The notes: generated by a model from the sequence alone, not told the origin. DNA of 22,500 nucleotides from Chrysomallon squamiferum (GCA_012295275.1 CM022671.1:31538750-31561249), one strand, 5' to 3'; counted from the first letter of the stretch, positions 1-12,339 are shown. Program-made: numbers and translations.

Positions 1-1794
<1,794 letters not shown>

Positions 1795-2215
1795 AACTAC
1801 TACTACTAGTACTGTAACTACCACAACTGCTACAACTGACAGTATTAAATGTACGTAGTTTTTCTTGCTTCAGCTATCATTACCACTGCTACTGCTGTAG
1901 CTCCAAATGCTACAGCTACTACGTCTGCTCCTAAATTAACACCTGATGCTACTACTACTGCAACTGCAACATAATTACTACTACGATTAGTGCTGCAGCT
2001 ACACACTACTCCTATGATTACTACTATAACAACTACTTTTATTATTGTTAGAACTAATATTACTATTACTATTATACTGCTAATGCTACTACTAACTATT
2101 GCTATTACGACTGGTACTGATGACACTACTGCTGCTAGTATTACTACTATTACTCATAGACACTATTATAGTTATTATTGTTGTTTGTTGTTGTGGTTGT
2201 TGTTTTTGAAAACTG
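1795..2215. repeat. ACT/ATT-type imperfect trinucleotide island
   Basis: The stretch is dominated by degenerate ACT, TAC, ATT and GCT triplets, with no long pure run. It reads open on both strands because the repeat lacks stops in some frames, giving Thr/Ile- or Val/Ala-rich translations. Similar islands recur at 3110-3478, 5695-5835, 6480-6680 and 19780-19880, which suggests decayed trinucleotide expansions. Confidence 0.75.
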
Positions 2216-2425
2216 TCACAATTTTTAATGTAGTTGTTATTTTTTTATTTTCTTGTTATATGTTCCTTTTTCTCCTTCGACCCCCCTCCAACTATCAGAA
2301 GCTATTTTTCTTCTTTTTTCCATCTTTCCTATTTATTTATTTGTTTATTTATTTTGTTTTATTTTTTTATTTTTTGTTTTATTTATTTTTTTTTTTTTAT
2401 TTTTATTTTTTTTTCTCTCTCCTAT
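2216..2425. repeat. T-rich / ATTT low-complexity tract
   Basis: A T-dominated stretch with degenerate ATTT/GTTT units, most extreme at 2330-2412. It gives Phe/Leu/Tyr-rich spurious translations. Confidence 0.85.
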
Positions 2426-2940
2426 ATACTCACTGACACCAGTATTAACAAACGCCGTGATACGGATCACGTATGGACTACATTTGGATCATCATAATAA
2501 AATTATATTCAAATTAGTCTTGTTTTCCTCTTCGCTTAAATATTCCTCTCGTTATTTTAAAACCATGTCCGTGCATCCGTCGAATCCAGTCAGTCGCCAA
2601 CGTAAAACGACAGAGAAATGCGATATGTCTGGAAAAAAAACAACAAAAACATGTAAAATTGATTCCCCAAAGATTTACTCGTTAGTGAGTCTTGCTGTTG
2701 AAGAGGGATGGTACAAAGACCAATTAATTGTTTAATATTTCATCTGAAGGACGTTAAAACGCGCTGTGTACTTAGAACGCACAGCTAGAGGAGATGGGAT
2801 CTCGTGGGGCCGACCGATTAGTTGTGAGAGAAAAGAAAAGCTTTTTCTTGTTGCCCGACGTGTTCGGATTTTCAGCCACTTCTGTGGTCTGGCCATTTTG
2901 ATTCCCTTGTCTTTCTCTCGCTCTCGTATAGTTTTCTTTC
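2426..2940. other. Unique non-coding stretch
   Basis: Moderately complex sequence without a recognised gene. A short frame of 57 codons with a reasonable start context (2565-2735, +) has no low-complexity content, but it is too short to call and matches nothing I recognise. Confidence 0.5.
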
Positions 2941-2944
2941 ATTC

Positions 2945-3081
2945 TTTTTTTTTTTTTTTTTTTTCTTTTATTTTAATTTTAATTTTACTATTTATTTTAA
3001 CTCTGTTTATGTGTGTGTGTGTTAAAGGATATAATAATTGAAATGAATTACTCAGAGTGTATTCGTACGTACATATTTCAG

Positions 3082-3110
<29 letters not shown>
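2945..3110. repeat. Poly-T, short GT run and (AT)n
   Basis: A ~20-base T run at 2945-2964 is followed by TTTTA-type sequence, a short GT run (about 3009-3022) and an AT array at 3082-3110. Confidence 0.9.
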
Positions 3111-3112
<2 letters not shown>

Positions 3113-3478
3113 TAATACATCTACTAATACTATTGCTACTGTAATTAATAATACTAATACCACTGTCATTTCTAGTAGTACTACAACTACTACGACTATA
3201 GCTAGTAATGCTATTCACTAGTATTTCTACAATCATTACCAGTCAAAAGTACTACTAATACTACTGCTATTACTAACATTACTGCAACCACTGCTGTTAC
3301 TACTACAACTACAACTGCTTCTTATATCATAACTAATTTCATAATTATTTTACTACTACTATTACTACTTATATCATAACTAATATAATAATTATTTTAC
3401 TACTACTATTACTACTTATATCATATCTATTTTAATACTGCTAGTATTGCTACTTCATATTACTACTTCAGCTGCCAC
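3111..3478. repeat. ACT/ATT trinucleotide island with a 47-bp tandem repeat
   Basis: Degenerate TAC/ACT/ATT triplets throughout. Inside, a 47-bp unit starting with CTTATATCAT occurs at 3321, 3368 and 3415, each start exactly 47 bp after the last. The first two copies are nearly identical and the third is partial (about 2.3 copies). Confidence 0.85.
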
Positions 3479-3554
3479 CACCGCCATTATGAGATTTCTC
3501 TATCTTTGACGTATTTGAAGAGGGGTAGGGGTACGGTGGAAGATATGTCATACC

Positions 3555-3602
3555 CCCACACACACACACCTTTTTTTTTCTTTCTTTCTTTCTTTCTTTT
3601 AA
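3555..3602. repeat. (AC)n, poly-T and (CTTT)n
   Basis: A short AC run (3557-3570) leads into nine Ts and about five CTTT units. Confidence 0.9.
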
Positions 3603-3937
3603 ATTGAATATCTAAAGAAATTTACGTCTAAGCTTTTGCTCAATAGCTTGGCCCTTCAAGGGACTTAATAGAAGCGCCAACTAAACACCCTTGACTGGTC
3701 GTTATCGACGCCTTTCGCAGACTTGTGTCTCCCTCTGGCGTTCAAAAGTCAACAAGCCTAAGTCTCCTAGTCGTCCGCGTGAGCCAATGTCCCTGTCTCT
3801 TTTACACGAATTGTAAACACAGTTTGCACAACTGTCTCTCCCTGACAACAGTCCACGTAACAGCGACTGGATTCCAGTTGACGCGTCTTGCCACTAAATA
3901 GCGATACTTGATTATTTGATTGATTATTGAGAAGCAT
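3603..3937. other. Unique non-coding stretch
   Basis: Complex, more GC-balanced sequence. I see no gene, motif or repeat I can name. Confidence 0.5.
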
Positions 3938-4112
3938 TCTTTTCTTTTTTTTTTTTCTTTTCTTTTTTTTTTTTTTTTTTCTCGGTCGAGGAGGACCAAG
4001 GTTTTTTTGTGTCCGGGACTCAGGAATGATCATTAACTTTATGGTAAAGGTGTGGAAAAGGTTAAAGAATGTTGAAAGATTTTTTTATTTTTATTTTTTT
4101 TTTTTCTTCTAT
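3938..4112. repeat. T-rich tracts
   Basis: Two T-rich tracts (about 3938-3981 and 4080-4106) flank ~100 bp of unique sequence. Translations on the minus strand are Lys/Arg-rich artefacts. Confidence 0.85.
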
Positions 4113-4249
4113 TTTAATTAGAAATATGGCTGGAATTAAACGAAAATAAAATGTCATGGTTTTGTGGAAATTAGATTAGAATATGAATGACCACTGGTTT
4201 AAAGCAGTCAAATTTAAGCGTATATTTATATGAATAAAGTTGAAGAAAC

Positions 4250-4372
4250 ATACAGACGCACACATATCCATACTTACCTACCTATGATACGTTCGTACGT
4301 ACACAGATCCATGTATGCGTACGTACGTACATTAATACATACATATATACATACGTACATACATAATCAGTA
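4250..4372. repeat. Imperfect TACA/TACG tetranucleotide field
   Basis: Degenerate ACAT/ACGT tetranucleotides with ACCT interruptions. This is the reverse-complement family of the TATG fields at 9911 and 16142. Confidence 0.8.
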
Positions 4373-4445
4373 TTTGTTTGCACGGGTTTGATCAAATTTT
4401 CTATTGTATACAAACTTCTAGTTTATGTGATTTAAGATCGTTCAG

Positions 4446-4565
4446 TGACGTCATCAGCCATACATCAAAATGTGTTGACAACAATAATGAGTCTTAAGTC
4501 AATATTATTTTCCAGTTTCAACAATCAAATTACGTCACGATCAAATTAAGACCTTTGTGACGTCA
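4446..4565. promoter_or_regulatory. Candidate CRE/bZIP site cluster
   Basis: Perfect TGACGTCA palindromes lie at 4446-4453 and 4558-4565, with a TTACGTCA variant at 4530-4537. TGACGTCA is the established binding site of CREB/ATF bZIP factors. A TATAAA sits downstream at 4689-4694, but no supportable gene follows: only a 72-codon unrecognised frame at 4608-4826. The sites are seen directly; regulatory function is inference. Confidence 0.35.
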
Positions 4566-5009
4566 TAAAATTTCAAGGTCCTCTAGAAAACACGGCAGCT
4601 AGCGATAATGTCAAAAAATAGACATATTTTGGGATTCATTTCGACGATTAGCCCCACCCTTTTGCCATGGTTCACCGTAAAACGCGAATATAAACAGAGG
4701 CATCTTCAGATCGGAGTATCCAGTTTCGGAGAGATGTGTCGGAGTGAGTGTGGGAGAATGTTAAAACTCAATTGGATTTCAATATCGTGTGTATTTACAT
4801 GCAATTATCTGTTGATTTTTTCATAACTGCCATTACTCGCCAACAGCCGGCGTTTTGTCCCTGACACGTTGTGTTTGTTGACAGAGAAGAACGCGAAGAA
4901 ATCCCGATCGTATTAAAACACGCGTCGAGTAAACCGAGTCAAGTGTATTGTGCTCTAACGATCCAGTACAACATTTCTGTTGATTTCACACGATATCTGA
5001 ATTCGTAAA

Positions 5010-5011
<2 letters not shown>
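4566..5011. other. Unique non-coding stretch
   Basis: Complex sequence downstream of the CRE-like cluster. It holds an unrecognised 72-codon frame (4608-4826) ending in a hydrophobic stretch. I see no domain in it, and chance is the simpler explanation. Confidence 0.5.

Positions 5012-5088
<77 letters not shown>
5012..5088 (+). repeat. (CT)n microsatellite, ~38 units
   Basis: Pure CT dinucleotide array of about 77 bp, the opposite strand orientation to the 1105 array. Confidence 0.98.
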
Positions 5089-5090
<2 letters not shown>

Positions 5091-5180
5091 GAGCCTACTG
5101 GTTTGTTTTCTGATTCTTATTAAATATCTTTTTCTTATTAATGTAATGTATTTATATCGCAAATTTGAAAATGAAAAAGG

Positions 5181-5181
<1 letters not shown>

Positions 5182-5217
<36 letters not shown>

Positions 5218-5245
5218 GTTAAAGAAGAAGAAAAGATAAGAAAAA
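5182..5245. repeat. Poly-A and GAA-rich tract
   Basis: A 27-base A run (5182-5208) passes into AAG/GAA-rich sequence. The Lys/Glu-rich translation across it is an artefact. Confidence 0.9.
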
Positions 5246-5329
5246 TAAAATATTACGAGGCATGTATATTGCGCTTTAGGCGTCGAAGTTCAAATAACGA
5301 AGTGATGATTTTCTCACCATTTGAATAAC

Positions 5330-5360
5330 TGCGCGTGCGCGTGGGCGACAGGCACGCGCC
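5330..5360. other. GC-rich alternating motif with short hairpin
   Basis: TGCGCGTGCGCGTG at 5330-5343 is a strictly alternating pyrimidine-purine run. Its last seven bases (5337-5343) are the reverse complement of CACGCGC at 5353-5359, with a 9-base loop. It differs at one position from the NRF1 consensus YGCGCAYGCGCR. It stands out in an otherwise AT-rich setting. Confidence 0.5.
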
Positions 5361-5424
5361 ACTCAACCAGGTGGAGATAACACAACCCACACTAAAGACA
5401 GACTTCCGCTGGAAATGGGTGGTC

Positions 5425-5432
5425 TGACGTCA
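5425..5432. promoter_or_regulatory. Perfect CRE palindrome TGACGTCA
   Basis: Third perfect CREB/ATF-type palindrome of the window, about 70 bp downstream of the GC-rich hairpin. The sequence match is certain; the function is unknown. Confidence 0.3.
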
Positions 5433-5605
5433 TTTAGTGTTATGGTTAACTTGACAAATACGTTTTTGTGTGTGTGTGTCTTTTTTTTATGGTAAGGTTT
5501 TAACTGTTTTACATTTTGACCTTTTCATCTTTTTTTTTTCTCATATTTGTTCTTAACACAAACACTCCTTAAATGAAGAGGAGTGAATCCTATTTAATTT
5601 AATAA

Positions 5606-5622
5606 ATATATATATATATATA
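5606..5622. repeat. (AT)n
   Basis: Short pure AT array of about 17 bp. Confidence 0.9.
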
Positions 5623-5694
5623 AGAGGCGATGATTCATTAATAGTCCTATTAATTCACTTGCAATAAACTCATTAATAAATATTAAAACTTCTA

Positions 5695-5835
5695 TTGTTA
5701 CAACCACAACTACAACTTATTAATGCTGATATTATCTTATATAGCACTACTGCATCACCATACTAACACTACTACTATTACTATTTCAACTACCACTACA
5801 ACTGTAAGTATTATTAATACCACCACCAGCTCTAT
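5695..5835. repeat. ACT/ACA-type trinucleotide island
   Basis: Degenerate ACT, ACA and ATT triplets, of the same class as the island at 1795. Confidence 0.75.
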
Positions 5836-5902
5836 GCTTCAAAAATTACAACACTATTTCTTTTGATAATAACGCCTCTAACATAGAACAGATTTTTTTG
5901 GA

Positions 5903-5922
5903 TTTTTTTTTTTTTTTTTTTT
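5903..5922. repeat. Poly-T (20)
   Basis: Pure T run; a shorter T run follows at about 5945. Confidence 0.95.
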
Positions 5923-6179
5923 AAGTATAAAATTATCGTCTTGTTTTTTTTTACCGTGAAGTCATTTTCCATGATTGCAGTTTTGAGAGTTGTTCGTGGG
6001 TCTCTCAGTGACTGCAGGTAGGTAAGTGAAATACGTACAGATAGACAACAGCTATGAAAACAGTGGAGTGGCGACCACACGTGGACCCAAGACTCCCCGA
6101 CTGTGTACAAAGAAAACACGACACATGCTATCAACACATCGGATAATGGGACACACGACAGAGTTCTGTCTCTGTCAGA
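5923..6179. other. Unique non-coding stretch
   Basis: Complex sequence with balanced composition. I see no supportable gene. Confidence 0.5.
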
Positions 6180-6356
<177 letters not shown>

Positions 6357-6479
6357 TATTTAATGTAAATGTGAGTATATTGAATGTGCGTATGTATAAG
6401 ATAGAGAGGCAGAGAGTATGTGTGTGTAATATGAATATATATGTGAGTATTTTTTAATGTGTGTGTATATTCTTCTCCT

Positions 6480-6682
6480 ATCACCACAGTTTGTATTGGT
6501 ACTGCTTCTACTCTTACTGCTGCTGCTACAACTACAACCATTGCTACTCCATTACTTTTGTTCTCTACGGAATCTGCTGCTTCTACTACTGTTACTACAA
6601 CCGTTATTATTATTTTTTATTGTTATTATTTTTTTGTTGTTGTTATATTTGTTCTTTGTTTTTTTCTTCTTCTTCTGCACAT
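6480..6682. repeat. CTT/ACT/GTT trinucleotide island
   Basis: Degenerate triplets with CTTCTT at its 3' end; gives Leu-rich or Thr/Val-rich spurious frames. Confidence 0.75.
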
Positions 6683-6697
6683 AGAAATACAGATATC

Positions 6698-6752
6698 TGT
6701 AGACCCACACACACATCACACACACATAATGCATACATACGTACATGCATTC
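6698..6752. repeat. CA-rich and TACA/TACG tract
   Basis: Imperfect CA run followed by ATAC/GTAC tetranucleotides. Confidence 0.8.
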
Positions 6753-7335
6753 ATCAAGAGGTGTTATTGTTTGAAAACTTTTTGTGTATGGCTATTTGTC
6801 ATCTAGCTATAATTACCGTCTGTGTTTTTATTTATATCTGAACCCGTATTTAGAAACTTGGACAAATTCACCTAAAAACTGGACACAGATTAAAACCGTT
6901 CTGCTGACAGCCTGTGAGAAACACAGCAGTAACGCGACATTAACAAATGCAAACACCATGCATATATGGTTTCTATATCCGACTTTAAAATACTCTTTGA
7001 TTGATGCCGTTGCCAAATAAACTAAACGCCGATGGAATTTCTGTATTATTGCACCGATTAAGAAGGGAAAAAAGAGAGAAGGACAAACACAGCTTATTAA
7101 TAAACGTTCAGTTTTAGATGTCGAGTATTGGTTCCAGAATAGAGTTATTAATCGCCAAGTTAAAGCGTCGATAAAACAAAGCGTGGGAACTCCCGTTATC
7201 GCGTGACCTTCACCTCTGACTCTAATGGCGACGTCATAGGCCCGCGGTATCGAAGCGGTGTGAAGATTTTCGAAGACGAGGTTCTGGTTTTTGTTACGCG
7301 TTTTACGTCAAAAACTAATTTCCTAGTAGGGGGCG
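6753..7335. other. Unique non-coding stretch
   Basis: A repeat-poor ~580 bp block. Open frames of 62-78 codons exist on both strands over 6784-7020, which argues against either being real. CTTTGAT (6995-7001), a TCF/LEF-type heptamer, and a near-octamer ATGCAAAC (about 6946-6953) are present as single occurrences, so support for regulatory function is weak. Confidence 0.45.
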
Positions 7336-7363
7336 TTTTTTTTTTTTTTTTTTTTTTTTTTTT
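7336..7363. repeat. Poly-T (28)
   Basis: Pure T run directly after a short G run. Confidence 0.95.
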
Positions 7364-7463
7364 CTTTTTCATCCCTGTGTTCGTTGATGCTAAACCAGTC
7401 TTGATATATCGTAGCCGAAACGTTTATCTTCGTGTGAAATGTGTTACCTTGTATCAAATGATT

Positions 7464-7468
<5 letters not shown>

Positions 7469-7561
<93 letters not shown>
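7469..7561 (+). repeat. (GA)n microsatellite, ~46 units
   Basis: Pure GA array. The frame upstream that runs into it (from 7203) is open mainly because the poly-T and GA runs lack stops. Confidence 0.98.
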
Positions 7562-7562
<1 letters not shown>

Positions 7563-7800
7563 TAACAGGTTCAGAATAAATGAACTGAATTTTAAAAAAA
7601 AAAGTAATAATAATATCAAGAGAAAAGAAGACGAAAGAAAGAATGAATAAGACAGTGAATGGATTAAACCAACAAAACAACAAAAAAATAATAATAAATA
7701 TGTAAATAAATAAAAGAATAACAAAAGAAAGAATTAAAGAAAACTAAAGAATGAAAGAAAAGAAATCAGTGACAGAACTGTAATAGTAAATCTTTCAATT
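7562..7800. repeat. A/AAG/AAT-rich low-complexity
   Basis: Purine-rich AAAG, GAAT and AATA imperfect repeats after the GA array; no gene. Confidence 0.7.
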
Positions 7801-7840
7801 TTTTTTATCGTGTTTTATATTGTATATTATATTGTATTTT

Positions 7841-7934
7841 ATAATATAATATAATATAATATAATATAATATAATATAATATAATATAATATAATATAAT
7901 ATAATATAATGTAAAGTAATGTAATGTAATATAA
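7841..7934. repeat. (ATAAT)n pentanucleotide array
   Basis: A clean five-base unit ATAAT is repeated about 14 times to about 7910, then decays through GTAAT-type units to about 7934. It is the only long pentanucleotide array in the window. Confidence 0.93.
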
Positions 7935-9170
7935 TACCATACTATACGTGTACTATTATATAGCATATTATACTAAATCATTCTGTAGATCAAAAGGCAC
8001 AGCAAAGGTCAGAATAAAATTGATTTGAATAGCATTATTTACAATAACTTTTATTTCATATAATGAATAAACTAGTTTTTATTAAATTCAGTTCATAAGG
8101 ATGTTATGTTATGATCACGATATTTACTAAATGTATTTAATCATAGCACGAAGAAATACGCAACAGTTCTATCGCAATCTGCATAACAACTTTACCCACT
8201 CCCTCTAAGATTGAAACGTATGCAGCCAACGAGCCGGTTTTCAAAGCCAATAAAGATATGAGAATTCTGAGACTAAGTCTGTTTGAAATTAATGAAGTTA
8301 ACTTTTGTCAAACACTGCGTGTTTGCCGGAGGGTTGAAGTACAATGGATCGGACATTCCGTTTGTCACAAAAATACCTCGTTAAGCGATATTGATGATGT
8401 TGCAGGTAGCAAGCGTGGGCGTGAGATTAATCGCGTATCATGTCGCCAACGTCGTCAGGGGAAGGGAGATAATTACACGCCCCATTCAGCATGGTGCAGG
8501 AAGTGACGTAATACGTAACACAACTGATGAGATAAAGGCTTAGACGCAGACTCTTTTGCGATGTTTGCAGTTTCTTTGATGGTGACGCAACATGAGTAAA
8601 CTATGACGTCATAATCAGTTCGAGGCGGTTTCAGCGGAATGGACGGAATGTTACTAAATTCAGCCTCGATTCTGTCGCGGTCAAGGTATTTTAGCTTTTG
8701 GCATTTCATTACCTGTACAGTGCGTGGGCGAGGCCGGGTAATGAGGTTTCGGACATTCCCCGAATTAGGTGATAAGAACTAACAGGCTGTTTAGAGCGGA
8801 GAGAGATCTTTTCTGTGAGCATGTTGAGTGTGTGTTGAAGTGATTTTACAAGCACGTGGCAAGGAACGGCCCACGCCCTTTTTACCTGGACGTCCAACAC
8901 ACGTCAGAGCCCGTTCTTTTGTTGTAGTCACCCTGGGCGAAATGTACTTGTATAAACAAGTGTTTAAATAAATTCTCGATGATACGGAAAATTAATGATA
9001 ATTGAAATATGCACATCAGTTACATATCAACAAGGTTAACCAGAAAAGAAAAAGGGTGTTTGTTATTTAATTTATTGAAAATATGTAATTTTAGGAAAAT
9101 TAAATGAATGAATAAGTGAATGAATAAATATTAAATACAGTAAACTTCTTTATTCTATTCAGTAATAATA
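7935..9170. other. Largest repeat-poor stretch
   Basis: About 1.2 kb with few simple repeats. Positions 8160-8930 are more GC-balanced than the surroundings. Two adjoining minus-strand frames (8709-8473, 78 codons; 8900-8709, 63 codons) have ordinary amino-acid composition but no domain I recognise, no shared reading frame and no convincing splice sites. A plus-strand frame (8258-8506) overlaps the first. I leave the block as uncharacterised. Confidence 0.5.
8604..8611. promoter_or_regulatory. Perfect CRE palindrome TGACGTCA
   Basis: Fourth perfect CREB/ATF-type site, in the repeat-poor block, with further TGACG half-sites at about 8504 and 8583. Function is inferred only from the consensus. 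Confidence 0.3.
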
Positions 9171-9268
9171 TTTATCTATTTATTTATTTATTTATATTCT
9201 TGTTAGAAGGCAAAATATTTTTAAACAGACATACTGTCTCATTATTATTATTATTATTATTATTATTT
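9171..9268. repeat. (ATTT)n and (ATT)n runs
   Basis: ATTT tetranucleotides at about 9171-9195 and a pure ATT trinucleotide array at 9241-9268. Confidence 0.9.
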
Positions 9269-9552
9269 TACCCCTATTCTCTGTAGGGCAGAACTATAAC
9301 TATACAGTGGACACTGATGAACTGTGGTCTTTGTCACTAAACAACACATCATTCTTTACACAGGTAACAAAGAAAAATAAAAGATGAAAACTAGGCTTAA
9401 AAACATCTGTTGTGCTTTTCGTTCATTTCATTTGTACGGCCATGATGTAAAATCTCAGCTACTATTCTCGTTATAGGTATTAGATATTTGTTATTAAAGA
9501 CTGAAATTTTTACTAATACGATATAAGAAATTGTAAAATTTCAAAAAGAAAG
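9269..9552. other. Unique AT-rich stretch
   Basis: No gene or motif recognised. Confidence 0.5.
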
Positions 9553-9653
9553 TTTTTTTTTTTTTTTTTTTTTTTAGTAATTAAAACATTTAGAGTAAGA
9601 CGTAATATGCGACACCGGAGAAACTGAAGCAGAACTTTTTTTTTTTTTTTTTT
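9553..9653. repeat. Two poly-T runs
   Basis: T runs at 9553-9575 (23) and 9636-9653 (18) flank ~60 bp of unique sequence. Confidence 0.93.
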
Positions 9654-9811
9654 AATTTCTTAAACCGCTTCCCCCAAAAGTGTACCGCAGTACATTGTAT
9701 TGGAAATTCGATATCGCAATTAACCAGTAAACCAGCAATTGCTCTCACACACCTAGAATTTAATTAACTTACAGAATTACCGTGTTCATCTTTTCCATAA
9801 AGACAATTCTG

Positions 9812-9857
9812 TTTTTCTTCTTCCTCTTCTTCTTCTTCTTCATTTATTTCTTCTTTT

Positions 9858-9888
<31 letters not shown>

Positions 9889-9892
9889 TCCC
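9812..9892. repeat. (TTC)n and (ATTT)n
   Basis: Imperfect TTC triplets (about 9817-9842) followed by a TTAT/ATTT array (9857-9889). Confidence 0.9.
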
Positions 9893-9910
9893 TTTCTTTT
9901 ATTTTTGTCT

Positions 9911-10145
9911 CGTGTATGTATGTGTTTATGTGTGTACGTACGTATGTATGTATGTATGTATGTATGTATGTATGTATGTATGTATGTGTATATGTATGTA
10001 TTTATATATGCATGTATATATGTATGTATGTATGTATATATGTATGTGTGCTTGTTTTTATATGTACATGTATATAAGTACGTTTGTTTACCTTATATAT
10101 ATATGCATTTATCCATTAAGTATATATGTTTGTGTACGTGTGGGT
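9911..10145 (+). repeat. (TATG)n tetranucleotide field
   Basis: A nearly pure TATG run at about 9942-9986 is embedded in degenerate TATG/TACG/TATA units to about 10145. Since 12 bases are both three units and four codons, it produces long Tyr-Val-Cys-Met spurious frames in more than one phase. Confidence 0.93.
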
Positions 10146-10556
10146 GCGTTACTGACTAATTTTCAAACTGTACAAATAGATATGAACTATTCCAAAAAAA
10201 CAACAGAAAAACAATTCTTTTTCCTTCCACCCTCTTTCTCTCTCTGCCTCAGATCCGTTTGTGAGACAAAAGCATATATCAATGACTGACACATTTCCTG
10301 ATTTCAGGTACAAGTCGTTTCAAGTTGGTCGACTACCTAAACTGTGTAGGCGCCACTTCGTGGTTCGGTTTGTAAATTTCTTCTTTGAAAAAAATGCTTA
10401 GCATTAATTCTCCATTTCTGCCGCCCTTGCCGTGTTTAATGTTAGTCACGTTATAACCGTGTGATGTGGTTTCTACGCCTTTAGGATCTCGTTATTTCTT
10501 TGTTTTCTATTTATTAATTTAATACGTACAGTGTTAAAAAGATTTAGGATTCGAAT
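10146..10556. other. Unique non-coding stretch
   Basis: Complex sequence with a short CT run near 10240. No gene recognised. Confidence 0.5.
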
Positions 10557-10557
10557 G

Positions 10558-10690
10558 TTTTTTTTTTTTTTTTCTGCTTGGGTAAAACAGGGTGTTAATT
10601 GCTGTGGTAATGAATGTGGTGTTATTGTCATTGTCATCATCAGTATCAGCATCATCATCGCAATAATAATAGTAATTTTAAGCTTTATCA
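10558..10690. repeat. Poly-T and ATC/ATT trinucleotide patch
   Basis: T run (10558-10573), then a patch of ATC, ATT and AAT triplets at about 10622-10690. Confidence 0.8.
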
Positions 10691-10758
10691 TCTTAATTAC
10701 GTTGTGCTTTTCGCTATGACCGTGGTAGAAATATCAGTAAAATCGCCAGAATGATCGA

Positions 10759-10923
<165 letters not shown>

Positions 10924-11077
10924 TTTAAAACGGCTCTGGTATAGGTCAGATCATTGTTTCACATCATCATCTTTCTACTTAAGACAGGATACAAGGTTGT
11001 GTTAGTATTAACATATGCCTCAGTGTTCTCTAAGAAGTTCTACAACACAAACATAACTGTTCGTCCTTAAGCGAACA

Positions 11078-11461
11078 ATGTATCAACATTCGGTAGCGAT
11101 TCTGTCTTGGAGAAATCGGAGAACCAGATTATTCCAATTGAAAATATTTGAAAAGACCCACAGAGTAATGAAGTTTATGTGTTACAAATTTATCGCAACA
11201 ACAGTTGCCATTCGGGAACACTTCTGTTTGCCTCTGCAAAGACTTCCAATTGACGATAGGACATTCAAAGCGACCAATTACTTGCCAGACGACTTCCGGT
11301 CAGAAGTGATGAAAGCGAGACTGGACCTCACACGATATGCTGCGTTTGTCCACAGTAAACGGGAAGTTGTTTTAGTGGAAATAAATTTGGTTTTGAGTTG
11401 CTGCAGGTCGCAGTTTCGAAACTTGCTGGAGGACTTGTTGTCTGTTTGTTATTTGTTTTAA
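11078..11461 (+). other. Unrecognised 127-codon open frame
   Basis: The longest frame in the window that is not built on a simple repeat. ATG has A at -3. The translation has mixed composition with several Arg/Lys-rich stretches, a segment around residues 60-95 (LPIDDRTF...FVHSKREVV) that looks ordinary for a soluble protein, and no signal peptide or repeated motif. I recognise no domain. It ends in TAA, followed by a T-rich tract. It could be a chance frame, a decayed coding fragment or an exon of a longer gene; I cannot tell these apart and do not call it a gene. Confidence 0.2.
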
Positions 11462-11477
11462 GCAGATTTTCGGATTC

Positions 11478-11562
11478 CTTTTTTTTCCCCGTTTTTATTT
11501 TTTTCTTTGTCCTTTTTTTTTCCTTTTTTTTTTTCTTTCTCTTTTTTTTTTTTTTTTTTTTG
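11478..11562. repeat. Pyrimidine/poly-T tract
   Basis: T-rich sequence with scattered C, ending in a 20-base T run (11542-11561). Confidence 0.9.
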
Positions 11563-11715
11563 TTCTCTTAAATATAGCTTTCACTATGATAATAAATAAA
11601 AACAAGAAGATGTAGCTCATTTTTTTTAACCTGGTCTATGCCCAAAATAAATAAAAATATAACATGAACACATATATATATTTATAAATAAACACAAAGT
11701 CGTAGATACACAGAG
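11563..11715. other. Unique AT-rich stretch
   Basis: No gene or motif recognised. It contains a short AT run near 11673. Confidence 0.5.
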
Positions 11716-11785
11716 AAAGTGGGAGACAGGGAGATACAGGGAGATATAGAAAGAGAGAGACAGACAGACAGACAGAGAAACAGGT
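11716..11785. repeat. Imperfect GA/GACA repeat
   Basis: GGGAGATA, GAGA and GACA units in series, including four clean GACA units at about 11759-11776. Confidence 0.8.
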
Positions 11786-12339
11786 ATCCAAACCCATATA
11801 TCATGAATCATGCACTGAATTTGTATCTCGCCCATCTATATCTCATCAGAAAGGAAATATAAATAAATATATATTTCACTAAGCATAATTAATTATTTTT
11901 ATTACAAAACAAAAAGCTAACATAAAAGGAAAAATATATCTTTTCTAAATCATCCTCTCTCCTCAGAACAGTCCCACTTGACCGATTGGGGCGTCAGAAG
12001 TTGCTGTCATTATCTCACCGTCGTTCTTTCATCTCTGCACGCCACGATGTTTCACTCCCCAGTCTCGTTGTACAACGTGGCTGACGTCGCGAACTGATTC
12101 CGCCCACAGACACGAAACTCGGACGGACCTGCAACTTGACTAATCCCTTAACACACTAATTCTACCAGTTCTCGCGTCTCAGCTATGGACAGATGTCTCC
12201 ATCATATCCCTGTATAGGTGTTTTTGTTGTTTTTTTCTTCTTCTTCTTCGTATTATTATTATTTACTTACAATTAACAGTGCAGGTCTAAGACAGTTAGA
12301 TCTTTTCTAGTTTTAGTAATCCTGTCTCACATAATAGTA
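11786..12339. other. Unique stretch, partly GC-rich
   Basis: AT-rich to 11940, then a more GC- and CpG-rich block (about 11950-12190), then TTC/ATT triplets (12235-12262). No gene or recognisable element. Confidence 0.5.

Noticed and set aside
2565-2735. 57-codon frame with good start context and basic middle
   Set aside because: Too short to separate from chance, with nothing recognisable.
8473-8900. Two adjoining minus-strand frames of ordinary composition
   Set aside because: Short (78 and 63 codons), overlapping in different phases, no homology recognised, a plus-strand frame is also open over part of it, and no splice signals link them.
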